Assembly: GCF_023630255.1 (NCBI RefSeq)
Contig: NZ_JALPRS010000001.1
Span: 1,736,001 to 1,800,000, forward strand
Reading direction: 5' to 3'
Length of the DNA: 64,000 nt
Origin: Pontibacter deserti
GTDB taxonomy: Bacteria; Bacteroidota; Bacteroidia; Cytophagales; Hymenobacteraceae
In this document: in pieces, positions 24,456-32,790 of the stretch
Numbering within the stretch: the stretch's first letter is position 1
Layout of the letters: each line of letters opens with the position of its first letter
The notes under the pieces: generated by a model
The model's database searches: none
What the model saw: the letters and a program-made list of their open reading frames with translations, nothing else
What the model was told of the DNA's origin: nothing
Made by a program: the position numbers and the translations under genes

Positions 24456-26147
24456 ATGATACTACAGCCAGTTGTTAATATAGCCGAGATTTGTGCCCGC
24501 AAGGGAGTGGAAAATGTAGTGTTATCGCCGGGGTCTCGCTGTGCCCCGCTTACCATTGCGTTTGCCCGCCACCCGAAGCTGAAAGTAAAAACAGTGAGTG
24601 ATGAGCGCGCCGCTGCTTTTATAGCCCTGGGCATGGCTTTAACAACTGGAAAACCAACTGTACTGATTTGCACATCTGGTACTGCTGCACTTAACTATGC
24701 GCCAGCTGTGGCTGAAGCATTCTTTCAGCAGGTGCCGTTACTTATACTTACCGCCGACCGCCCACCCGAATGGATTGACCAACTGGATGGGCAAACCATA
24801 CGTCAGCAGAACGTGTATGGCCAGCATATCAAACAAAGCTATACTTTCCCGGTAGATTTCTCGCACCCTGACAGCGTGTGGCACAGCGAGCGCATGGTTT
24901 CCGAAGCGCTGAACGAAACTATAGCTTACCCTCCCGGACCGGTACATATCAACATCCCGTTACGCGAACCCTTCTACCCTGCTCCCGGCGAAGAGATTGC
25001 TTTTGATGCTGATGTCAAGATCATTGAAGAAGAACCTGCAAACTATAGTCTAAGCACTGCACAGGTGCAGCAACTAAAACAAGAGATCAGCAGCTATAAA
25101 TGTGTACTTATAGTTGCCGGCCAGCAGAACCATACGCTAGCGCTACAGCCTGTTTTACAACAATTTGTTAAGCAAAGTGGGGCTGTTATAGTTGGCGACC
25201 TAATCGCTAACCTGCACCAATTACCTGAAACTGTACGCCATCAGGATGCCATACTTGCCTGCCCTGATACTGAGAAACTGGAGAAACTGCAGCCTGATTT
25301 GCTGATTACTTTCGGTAAATCGGTAATCTCAAAAGCGCTGAAATTATACCTACGCAAGTATAAGCCAAAAGCACATTGGCACATACAACCAGCCGGCCAG
25401 GTGGCAGATACCTACCAGTCACTTACCCGCATAATCCGCTGCACACCAGAGGCATTTTTCGAAAGTGTACAGACTGCTTCTGATTCTACCTATAGCTCAG
25501 ACTGGGCTGAAATTGAGAAAAAAGCAAGTGCTTTTTTAAAAGACTATACTTCGGGAGCTGACTTGAGTGAGCTGGCTGTTGTTGCCCGGTTATTCCGAAG
25601 CTTACCAGCTCAAAGTAACCTGCACTTAGCTAACAGTATGGCCGTGCGCTATGCCAATATTATAGGTATAGATGCGGATAAAGACCTGGAAATTTATGCC
25701 AACCGGGGCACCAGTGGTATTGATGGTAGTAACAGTACTACTGTAGGCTGTGCACTTACCAGCCCTGCTATTACCACGCTCCTTACTGGTGATATGGCCT
25801 TCTTTTACGACCGCAATGGCTTGTGGCACAATTACCTGCATTCAAACCTGCGCATCGTTATCCTGAACAATCATGCAGGAGGTATTTTCAGGTTAATTGA
25901 TGGACCAAAACAGCAACCTGAACTGGAAGAATTCTTTGAGACCAGACAAGCTTTGGATGCCGAAAATACTGCCCGTGATTTTGGAATGAACTATACTTCG
26001 TGCAGATCTCTGGAAGAGTTGGAAAATGCTTTACCTGCTTTTTTTGCTGCTGATGCCGGAGCTGGTATTTTAGAGATCTTTACTGACAGTAAAGCCAATG
26101 CCACCTCCTTTGCCAACTATAAGCAGGCATTGTTGCAGGCGCTTTAG
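24456..26147 (+). CDS. menD: SEPHCHC synthase MenD
   Basis: 563 aa from the ATG at 24456 (an upstream in-frame ATG at 24345 would translate the AT-rich repeat). The N-terminus ILQPVVNIAEICARKGVENV and NVVLSPGSRCAPLTIAF are MenD-typical. The thiamine diphosphate motif is in TGDMAFFYDRNGLWHNYL with the final Asn of the GDG-like motif in ILNNHAGGIF. The conserved Glu that activates ThDP is in SDERAAAFIALG. Uses isochorismate and 2-oxoglutarate. Part of the partial menaquinone run menI-menF-menD-menE. Confidence 0.93.
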   Translation: MILQPVVNIAEICARKGVENVVLSPGSRCAPLTIAFARHPKLKVKTVSDERAAAFIALGMALTTGKPTVLICTSGTAALNYAPAVAEAFFQQVPLLILTADRPPEWIDQLDGQTIRQQNVYGQHIKQSYTFPVDFSHPDSVWHSERMVSEALNETIAYPPGPVHINIPLREPFYPAPGEEIAFDADVKIIEEEPANYSLSTAQVQQLKQEISSYKCVLIVAGQQNHTLALQPVLQQFVKQSGAVIVGDLIANLHQLPETVRHQDAILACPDTEKLEKLQPDLLITFGKSVISKALKLYLRKYKPKAHWHIQPAGQVADTYQSLTRIIRCTPEAFFESVQTASDSTYSSDWAEIEKKASAFLKDYTSGADLSELAVVARLFRSLPAQSNLHLANSMAVRYANIIGIDADKDLEIYANRGTSGIDGSNSTTVGCALTSPAITTLLTGDMAFFYDRNGLWHNYLHSNLRIVILNNHAGGIFRLIDGPKQQPELEEFFETRQALDAENTARDFGMNYTSCRSLEELENALPAFFAADAGAGILEIFTDSKANATSFANYKQALLQAL

Positions 26148-26154
26148 TTGGGTT

Positions 26155-26335
26155 TTCCAGCCCCCCTTTGTCCCTCCTTGTCTAAGGCGGGGAGTTTTGT
26201 ACTACTGCTATAGTTGGAGTTTTAGTTTTATAGTTACTATCCAACACCCCTGTGACCTGCGGTCGCAAGTTTCGAACTCCCGTTCTCACTTGTCCTCAAG
26301 GGGACACTTCTTCTATTGCAAATCACGAGCTTTAG
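26155..26335 (+). repeat. Dispersed intergenic repeat, partial copy (module A)
   Basis: Contains a GC-rich palindrome (CCCTCCTTGTCTAAGGCGGGG), then a stretch starting AACACCCCTGTGACC and ending CCTCAAGGGGACA. The second part recurs inverted at 32585-32655; the first and last parts recur at 56950-57080. A block of about 40 bases (26253-26292) is shared with the 32-kb copy but missing from the 57-kb copy. Fills most of the 328-base menD-DoxX gap; nothing else is seen there. Confidence 0.75.
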
Positions 26336-26475
26336 TTTAGAGGTACAGTATGGGGAATATTGCTGAGAAAAAGCTAAGCACTCATCCTAACTATAACTCT
26401 TTCAAACCTGTCCAAAAATTACACAAAATCGTTTAAACAATTATAAATCAATTTGTTTAACCAAATACTTTAGCC

Positions 26476-26931
26476 ATGAACTTAACACACGATATGCACC
26501 GTGTCGAGCACTGGGCCGACACCCATCATCCAATCTGGCTCGATTTCCTGAGAATGGGTTTGGGTATATTTCTGATGATAAAAGGCTTTATGTTTGTGCA
26601 GAACACTGATGCCTTATTTAGTATTCTGCAAAAGAGCCAGTTTCCATGGGTTTCAATTGGTTTAGCGCATTATGTTGCGTTTGCCCATTTGGTTGGTGGC
26701 TTCTTTATTGCTATTGGCCTGATCACACGGGTTGCTATCTTGTTCCAGATACCGATCTTATTAGGTGCCGTATTTTTCATAAACCCGGAACGTGGCTTTT
26801 ATTCTGAAAATACCGAATTGTGGTCATCTATTATTGTGTTACTACTTTTGATCGCGTTCCTTGTTTTCGGCTCCGGACGTTTCTCCGTAGACCGCCTGAT
26901 CCGTAAACCAAAACGCGACTGGCTCTATTAA
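26476..26931 (+). CDS. DoxX family membrane protein
   Basis: 151 aa with four hydrophobic segments (WLDFLRMGLGIFLMIKGFMF, YVAFAHLVGGFFIAIGLITR, ILFQIPILLGAVFFI, IIVLLLLIAFLVFGSG), the DoxX/SURF4-like topology. GxGxFLxxKG and GLxTRxA are family-typical. DoxX proteins are linked to thiosulfate:quinone oxidoreductase or to redox homeostasis; the exact role is unknown. Located between menD and menE, so a quinone-linked role is conceivable but not shown. Confidence 0.85.
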   Translation: MNLTHDMHRVEHWADTHHPIWLDFLRMGLGIFLMIKGFMFVQNTDALFSILQKSQFPWVSIGLAHYVAFAHLVGGFFIAIGLITRVAILFQIPILLGAVFFINPERGFYSENTELWSSIIVLLLLIAFLVFGSGRFSVDRLIRKPKRDWLY

Positions 26932-27093
26932 TCAGTTAGCAAGTAACAGTTATCAGAAAAAGAGTAACAATTCGTTATTCTTGAGTATATTTTATACATC
27001 TCTTTTCGCCATTTTTGCAGTACAGCGTAAAAGTTACTTCATGTTTAACAGTTAAGCTGTATTACTGTTAACGGATTACTGATAATTGCAAAG

Positions 27094-28206
27094 ATGGCTG
27101 AAAGATACCTGTTGCTGAATGGCAAAAAATTCTATTACGACGAGATTGCGGAATACTCGTTCCGGAACAGCATTGAACTGAACGGCTACGAAGCAAATAC
27201 GCTCGAATTTTGCCGCAACTGGCTGAATGGTGTTCAGGAATTTCCGATACAGACCTCCGGCTCAACAGGTACGCCCAAAACCATACAACTTACACGACAG
27301 CAACTCGAGGCAAGCGCCCGCAAAACTATAAAAATACTAGACCTGCGCCTTGGCGATACCACCCTTGTTTGCCTGAATACCGAATACATTGCCGGCATGA
27401 TGATGCTTGCGCGTGGTTTTCTGGCAGAGCTACAGATGATCATAGTTGAGCCCATCAGCAATCCTTTAAAGCTGGTGCCAGAAGGTATAAAATTCGATTT
27501 TGCCTCCTTTGTACCGATGCAGTTGCAGAAAATCATACAGGATACACCTGAAAATATACCGCAGCTTAACCAGATGAAAGGTATACTTATTGGTGGGGCA
27601 CCTGTAAACTTTACACTGCAACGTGAACTGCAGCAGTTAGCCGTACCTGTATACCATACATACGGCATGACCGAAACAGCATCTCATATAGCCCTCCGCC
27701 TGCTAAATGGCCCTAATGCAGCTGAATATTACAATGCACTGGAAAATATAAGACTCGGCCTCGATAACCGTGGCTGCCTGACCATACAGGGCGATGTGAC
27801 CAACAACGAGCTTATAGTTACCAACGACCTGGTGGAGTTGCTCACTCCTACCCGTTTCCGTTGGATAGGCCGTGTAGACAATACCATAAACTCGGGTGGT
27901 GTAAAAGTGCAGAGCGAGGTAGTGGAAGTTGCTGTCGCCGAAGCCTTGGCAGACCTGGATCCTATGCCGCGTTTTTTTATAGCATCTCAGCCGGATGAGC
28001 TATTGGGCGAGCATGTTATTTTAGTTTTAGAAACAGAGCCCTTTACCGAAGCCGAAGAAAAAGATCTGAAAAGTCGCATTAAACCGCTGCTTAAAAAGTT
28101 TGAACGGCCCAAAAGATATTATTACTGCCCTGCCTTTTCTGAAACCGCAACTGGTAAAGTATCAAAACAACGAACACTTCGCAAACTGGGCCTGGAAGTA
28201 CACTAG
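27094..28206 (+). CDS. menE: o-Succinylbenzoate-CoA ligase (AMP-binding), MenE type
   Basis: 370 aa, short for an acyl-CoA synthetase but typical for Bacteroidota MenE. ATP-binding motif TSGSTGTPKTIQLT, the TYGMTETASHI motif, and the hinge region RFRWIGRVDNTINSGGVKVQ; the catalytic Lys region is ETATGKVSKQRTLR. It activates o-succinylbenzoate with CoA in menaquinone synthesis. Identification is backed by menF and menD 1 to 4 kb upstream; menB and menC are not in the window. Confidence 0.85.
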   Translation: MAERYLLLNGKKFYYDEIAEYSFRNSIELNGYEANTLEFCRNWLNGVQEFPIQTSGSTGTPKTIQLTRQQLEASARKTIKILDLRLGDTTLVCLNTEYIAGMMMLARGFLAELQMIIVEPISNPLKLVPEGIKFDFASFVPMQLQKIIQDTPENIPQLNQMKGILIGGAPVNFTLQRELQQLAVPVYHTYGMTETASHIALRLLNGPNAAEYYNALENIRLGLDNRGCLTIQGDVTNNELIVTNDLVELLTPTRFRWIGRVDNTINSGGVKVQSEVVEVAVAEALADLDPMPRFFIASQPDELLGEHVILVLETEPFTEAEEKDLKSRIKPLLKKFERPKRYYYCPAFSETATGKVSKQRTLRKLGLEVH

Positions 28207-28269
28207 AAGCTGCCGTTAAACAGTTGGCCCGCTAAAGCGTAATAGCGAGTACTATCAACAGTCATCATC

Positions 28270-29136
28270 ATGCGGTTTATACTTCGTTATACTTTTATGT
28301 TGCTCATACTGGCAGCTTTATACGGTTGTGGATCTGTTTTCACGCCTAGAGGGCCAGTAGAGCTAAAGCAGGTCTGGGCAACAGACAATACATTACGAAC
28401 TCCCGAATCTGTACTTCACGACCCGGACAGGAACGTGCTCTACGTTTCCAACATTAACCAGAACCAGGAGCGCAAAGATGGAGACGGCTTCATCTCTAAA
28501 CTTAACGCTGAGGGCAAAATAGAAGAACTTTTTTGGGTAACAGGCCTCAACAACCCGAAAGGTATGGCCTTGCACAACAATGTGCTGTATGTAGCTGATG
28601 TAGATGAAGTGGTAACTATAGCTGCAGAAACGGGTGCTATACTTGGTCGTTACAAAGCTGAAAAAGCAGAAGGTCTGAATGATATAACCATAGACAATGA
28701 AGGCAACATCTATATCACGGACAAAGAGGAAAAAAGAATTTACCAGATGCGAAACGGGCGCATCAGCACCTGGCTTGATAAAACAAAGCGTGAAAACCCC
28801 AACGGAATTTACTTTGATGGCAACCGCCTGGTGGTAGCTTTTACCAGCAGCGGCGAAATTCGCTTTTTAGACCTGGACTCTAAAGAATTTACAGACCTGG
28901 CAAACAAGATAAATAATGCAGATGGCCTGACAAAAGCAGGTACGGATGGTTATTTCGTATCGAGCTGGGATGGCGAAGTATACTATGTTAACCAGGAAGG
29001 CAAAAAATGGAAAGTACTGGATACTAAAGGTAAAGACATCAATTCTGCAGACATTCATTACTCCGAGCAGACACAACTACTATATATTCCTACCTTCCGG
29101 GACAATAGAGTGGTAGCTTATTCCGTTACTTTTTAG
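28270..29136 (+). CDS. SMP-30/gluconolactonase-like beta-propeller lipoprotein
   Basis: 288 aa. Lipoprotein signal peptide with cysteine in LLILAALYGCGSVF. The body consists of propeller-like repeats (VLYVSNINQN, GFISKLNAEGKIEELFWVTG, LYVADVDEVVTIAAETG, IYITDKEEKRIYQM, YFVSSWDGEVYYVNQEGK). It is probably an envelope protein with a six-bladed propeller related to SMP-30 but without clear metal ligands. Substrate unknown. Single gene with a terminator after it. Confidence 0.8.
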   Translation: MRFILRYTFMLLILAALYGCGSVFTPRGPVELKQVWATDNTLRTPESVLHDPDRNVLYVSNINQNQERKDGDGFISKLNAEGKIEELFWVTGLNNPKGMALHNNVLYVADVDEVVTIAAETGAILGRYKAEKAEGLNDITIDNEGNIYITDKEEKRIYQMRNGRISTWLDKTKRENPNGIYFDGNRLVVAFTSSGEIRFLDLDSKEFTDLANKINNADGLTKAGTDGYFVSSWDGEVYYVNQEGKKWKVLDTKGKDINSADIHYSEQTQLLYIPTFRDNRVVAYSVTF

Positions 29137-29154
29137 AGAGTCTATTTTCATGAT

Positions 29155-29195
29155 GAAGGGCAGCCGGCTTTAGGTCAGGGTGCCCTTTATTTTTA
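29155..29195 (+). terminator. Rho-independent terminator
   Basis: GAAGGGCA pairs with TGCCCTT, followed by TATTTTT, 18 bases after the stop of the propeller lipoprotein gene. Confidence 0.75.
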
Positions 29196-29306
29196 CAGGC
29201 AACTATATGTTGTAGTTAACTAAAAATAAAATTTGAGCTAACTATAAAACTGGCCTCAAAAATGCAGTAGCGGATGCTATACACTTAATTTAACTGTGAG
29301 CTATTT

Positions 29307-29714
29307 ATGAAGATGAAACAAACCTATGCATGGGCTATAGTTGCAGCAGTTCCGTTTATGATGCAGGTATTGCCTGCCAAAGCACAGGCTCAGGATAAAA
29401 CCCCGACCGCCACCGAAAAAGAACATGAACCACATACTGCCTGCACCAACGATTCCGAAACCTTATCCGGCCTCTTCCTGACGCCAGCACCCAAAGGGAC
29501 CTTTAAACTTGATTTTGAACAGCAACTGAAAGAGGATGCCGTACTTGCCATTACAAATACAAAAGGCCAGAAAGTTTTTGAGAAACCGGTAAGTATAGCT
29601 AAAAAACAGCAGGCCTGGAGCTACAATGTGGGCAAATTAAAACCAGATACATACCTGGTAGAAGTAAAAACATCTGATACCACCTACTGGACCAAATTCA
29701 AGATCGGAAATTAA
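29307..29714 (+). CDS. Small secreted protein resembling a T9SS sorting domain
   Basis: 135 aa with a signal peptide (AWAIVAAVPFMMQVLPAKAQA), then a Lys/Glu/Thr-rich linker. The C-terminal 80 residues (GTFKLDFEQQLKEDAVLAIT, KGQKVFEKPV, LKPDTYLVEVKTSDTTYWT, KFKIGN) read like the T9SS type-A C-terminal domain (N..G..V...L..G.Y.V.......K). It may be a minimal secreted surface protein or a stand-alone carrier domain; function unknown. Confidence 0.75.
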   Translation: MKMKQTYAWAIVAAVPFMMQVLPAKAQAQDKTPTATEKEHEPHTACTNDSETLSGLFLTPAPKGTFKLDFEQQLKEDAVLAITNTKGQKVFEKPVSIAKKQQAWSYNVGKLKPDTYLVEVKTSDTTYWTKFKIGN

Positions 29715-29732
29715 GTAAATCTACAGTTGATC

Positions 29733-29777
29733 AAAAAAACAGCGGCCTTACAGAAAAATGTAAGGCCGCTGTTTTTT
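29733..29777. terminator. Bidirectional terminator
   Basis: AAAAAACAGCGGCCTTACA pairs with TGTAAGGCCGCTGTTTTTT around a GAAAAA loop, between convergent genes ending at 29714 and 29780. Confidence 0.93.
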
Positions 29778-29779
29778 GC

Positions 29780-30754
29780 TTATACCTGGCTCCACTGCTG
29801 TACCACATGATAGAGCAACGAGGCACCCAATTTCGCGGTCCGGTTATCAATATCCAGTTTTGGGTTGAGCTCCACTATATCCAGTGTAAGTAATTTGCCG
29901 CTGTTAATGATCTCCTGCAATGCCAGCAACACAATTTCGGGTTGCACGCCTAATGCTGTTGGCGCACTGACTCCCGGCGCATAGGCTGCTGCAAACACAT
30001 CCATATCAATACTCACATAAACTACATCTACCAGTGCTATAAACTCCTGTAACCGCTCCCGTAACGCCTGGAAATTAAATACCTGCAAAGCTGGTGCAAA
30101 AACATAATCTACGCCATAAGCTTCTGCAGTACTAAAAAGCTTTTGTGTATTACCAGCTTGTTGTATACCCAGGCACAGGTAATTAAAATCTATACTTGCC
30201 GCGGCAAGTTCATCTGCGATCTGCAAAAACGGAGTACCCGAGCTGGACTGCTTTTCATAACTCCGAAGGTCGAAATGGGCATCAAAATTAATGATACCTA
30301 ATTGCTGCCCTTCCGGTAATGCCTGTTTTATACCTAAAAAGTGACCATAGGCTGTTTCGTGCCCGCCACCAAGTATAATGGTTTTGTAGGTGTTTGATAG
30401 TAATGCATGTACTTTTTTGCCAAGTTGCTTTTGTGCCTCCTCCAGGTTCTGGTTGGTACAATATACATCACCGGCATCTAGCAGGGCTATATTATCATCC
30501 AGGTGCCATGCAAACGATGCCATAGCCTGTCGTAACGCTGCCGGCCCCTCCACAGCCCCTTCCCTGCCCTGGTTGCGGCGCACGCCTTCATCGCAGCAGA
30601 ACCCTAAAAAAGCAATGGCCTGTGTAGCATCTGCCGGTTCAGTTTCGTCTGTCAGGTTCAGTAATTTTATACCCTGGTGCCAGCGTTTTCCTTCTTCGCC
30701 GTCGTGTGCATCTACTCTGCCTCTCCAGGTACCGGCTGCAGTTGGTTTATACAT
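29780..30754 (-). CDS. hutG: Formimidoylglutamase HutG (arginase family)
   Basis: 324 aa. Begins MYKPTAAGTWRGRVDAHDGE, the usual HutG N-terminus. Mn-ligand motifs are GGGHETAYGHF, INFDAHFDLR and VYVSIDMDVFAAAYAPG; LDIVELNPKLD is the last conserved block. It hydrolyses N-formimidoyl-L-glutamate to glutamate and formamide, the last step of one histidine-degradation route. Its start lies 48 bases after hutI, so the two are co-transcribed. Confidence 0.92.
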   Translation of the reverse strand: MYKPTAAGTWRGRVDAHDGEEGKRWHQGIKLLNLTDETEPADATQAIAFLGFCCDEGVRRNQGREGAVEGPAALRQAMASFAWHLDDNIALLDAGDVYCTNQNLEEAQKQLGKKVHALLSNTYKTIILGGGHETAYGHFLGIKQALPEGQQLGIINFDAHFDLRSYEKQSSSGTPFLQIADELAAASIDFNYLCLGIQQAGNTQKLFSTAEAYGVDYVFAPALQVFNFQALRERLQEFIALVDVVYVSIDMDVFAAAYAPGVSAPTALGVQPEIVLLALQEIINSGKLLTLDIVELNPKLDIDNRTAKLGASLLYHVVQQWSQV

Positions 30755-30802
30755 AGCTTCTTATGGTTGAATAGCTGAAATCTTTTAATCGTAAATTATA
30801 CC

Positions 30803-32047
30803 TTAAACCTGCTCTCCCCGCTTCCAGACTTTTGTTGGTTTGAGTTTCCCCTGAAAGTAAAGAATCTCTTTATAGTTATCTGTCGGGAAGGCTATCATAT
30901 CTGCTTTTTGTCCTTTTACGATGCATCCACGATCCGAAAGATTAAGAGCACGTGCTGCGCGGGTGGTAATGGCTGCAAGTGTTTCGGCTATAGTTAATTT
31001 TTCTGCTGCGCCAATCAAAGCAGCCTGTACGAGCAGATCTCCCATAGGTGCTGAACCAGGATTCCAGTCGGTGGCAATAGCCAGGCAAAGACCATTATCC
31101 AGCATTTTACGGGCTGGGGCATAATGCATGCCTAACCCCAACGACGCCCCAGGTAAAACGGTAGCAACCACACCAGCATTTCTAAGCAAAGCAAACTCTT
31201 CTTCGCCACTCGCTTCCAGGTGATCGGCACTTACGGCCCCTACTTCTGCTGCAATACGGCTACCACCGGTACTAAACTGATCTGCATGAACCGTGATCTC
31301 GAAACCTTTCTCTTTAACCGCCAATAAGTACTCCAGGGAATTCTCTTCGTTAAAAGCAGTATCTTCAATAAAAATATCTATCCTATCTGCCAAGCCCTGC
31401 TCCTTTACCTGAGGCAGCAGTTCATCTAGCAAACACTGCAGATAAACCCTGGAGTCTGTAAATTCTGGTGGACGCATGTGCGCCGCAAGGCAGGTTGGCA
31501 CCAGGTCAAGGGCATGGTGCTTATTTACCAGGTTTATCACATGAAGCATTTTCAGCTCATCATCTACCGTAAGACCATAACCACTTTTTACTTCACAAGT
31601 TGTTACACCTTCTGCCAGATGTCTGTCACAGCGTTTTTTCAGCAGTTCAACCAGCTCTATTTCCGACGCTTCACGTGTTTTGCGTACGCTATCTAAAATG
31701 CCCCCACCACTTCTGGCTATCTCCAGGTAGGTTTTACCGGCAACACGCATAGCATAATCGTTGGCTCTAGAGCCTGCAAAACAAATGTGAGTATGGGCGT
31801 CGATCAGGCCAGGCAGCAGCACCATCGGCTCACTGATCTTTTCAAGTTTATAGTTTTCTTCCTGTGCTACTTTCAGCAGAACGCTATACTTCCCTACCAG
31901 CTTAATTTTACCTTCACAAACTATAACTCCTCCGTCTTCCAGCACTTCCAGTTTTTCATCGGCTATGGGTCCCGTTTCAGGAAGTTCTCCCATGGGCAGG
32001 ATTTGTGTGAAGGGGCCGATTAAAATATAGTTTTGATGTTGATTCAT
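30803..32047 (-). CDS. hutI: Imidazolonepropionase HutI
   Basis: 414 aa amidohydrolase. Metal ligands H-x-H in LIDAHTHICFAGSRANDYAM; further conserved segments are GVTTCEVKSGYGLT (catalytic region), EITVHADQFSTGGS, SADHLEASGEEE and CLAIATDWNPGSAP (metal Asp). Hydrolyses imidazolone-5-propionate to N-formimidoyl-glutamate. It is followed closely by hutG; the 743 bases between it and hutU are filled largely with a dispersed repeat. Confidence 0.94.
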   Translation of the reverse strand: MNQHQNYILIGPFTQILPMGELPETGPIADEKLEVLEDGGVIVCEGKIKLVGKYSVLLKVAQEENYKLEKISEPMVLLPGLIDAHTHICFAGSRANDYAMRVAGKTYLEIARSGGGILDSVRKTREASEIELVELLKKRCDRHLAEGVTTCEVKSGYGLTVDDELKMLHVINLVNKHHALDLVPTCLAAHMRPPEFTDSRVYLQCLLDELLPQVKEQGLADRIDIFIEDTAFNEENSLEYLLAVKEKGFEITVHADQFSTGGSRIAAEVGAVSADHLEASGEEEFALLRNAGVVATVLPGASLGLGMHYAPARKMLDNGLCLAIATDWNPGSAPMGDLLVQAALIGAAEKLTIAETLAAITTRAARALNLSDRGCIVKGQKADMIAFPTDNYKEILYFQGKLKPTKVWKRGEQV

Positions 32048-32189
32048 AGTTCAGGGGTAAAAGTTCTTCTTTGTTATTTATACTTGAAAGATCGGAATTG
32101 TTGTTGTTTTTATTGTCCTAAAGTATGTGTTATGTCATTCAGAAGGAAATAAAGGTATTTTGTATGTACTACTGTTGTCTTATACTCTA

Positions 32190-32670
32190 CTGTCATCCAG
32201 AGCAAAGCCGAGGGATCTTATATGTCTTATAGTTAGGGTCTATAGTTACATGAACCAAGCTGTCCTTTCATAGTTGCTCTTCATCCTGGGAGCTTTACTT
32301 CCCTATAGTTGTCATAGCTTGCTTGGCTCCCTCACGGCCGGGAGGCCCCGTCATTGGGCATCGCGCTGCTGATTTGAAGCTACCCTCGCTGTGCTCGTGT
32401 TGCCTTCGGCACCGCAACAAATCAAAGGCGCTCCACCCAAAGACTGAAATCAATTCGATAGCTAAATTTTAGTGAATTAGAGATGCTCCAGTTGCATCGC
32501 CTTTTCAACAATGTATTTCCGTAGGGACAGGTAAACCTGTCCTGCTCTTGGTTTGTAACTATAGCTTTGATTATAGCAGTTACAGAACTGTTCCCTTGAG
32601 GACAAGTGAGAACGGGAGTTCGAAGCTTGCGACTGTAGGTCACAGGGGTGTTACAACAGGAACTATAAAA
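32190..32670 (-). repeat. Composite dispersed intergenic repeat, copy 1
   Basis: Read on the plus strand it carries modules D (32191-32220, starting TGTCATCCAGAGC), C (about 32225-32448, with GGAGGCCCCGTCATTGGGCA and GGCGCTCCACCCAAAGACTG), B (about 32506-32535, AATGTATTTCCGTAGGGACA) and A (about 32583-32655). The same modules occur in reverse order and orientation at 56945-57472. It fills most of the 743-base hutI-hutU gap; the remaining flanks (32048-32189 and 32671-32712) show no gene. Reading frames here are not coding. Confidence 0.85.
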
Positions 32671-32712
32671 CTCTCACAAACTGCAGCATCTTTTCTAATC
32701 GAACCCTTAAAT

Positions 32713-32761
32713 GAAGAAGCTGGTGCAAGAGTATAATTTATCCTGATGCACCAGCTTCTTC
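32713..32761 (-). terminator. Hairpin after hutU
   Basis: GAAGAAGCTGGTGCA and TGCACCAGCTTCTTC form a 15-bp perfect stem with a loop of about 19 bases, 30 bases downstream of the hutU stop. The T run is poor. Confidence 0.6.
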
Positions 32762-32790
32762 TCATCATCCTAGATTTTAAAAATCTTAGT

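Noticed and set aside
26098..26340. 80-codon ORF overlapping the end of menD
   Set aside because: Runs from menD into repeat module A; no homology recognisable and start inside another gene.
32422..32643. 73-codon ORF in the intergenic repeat
   Set aside because: Same repeat as at 57 kb, frame not conserved.
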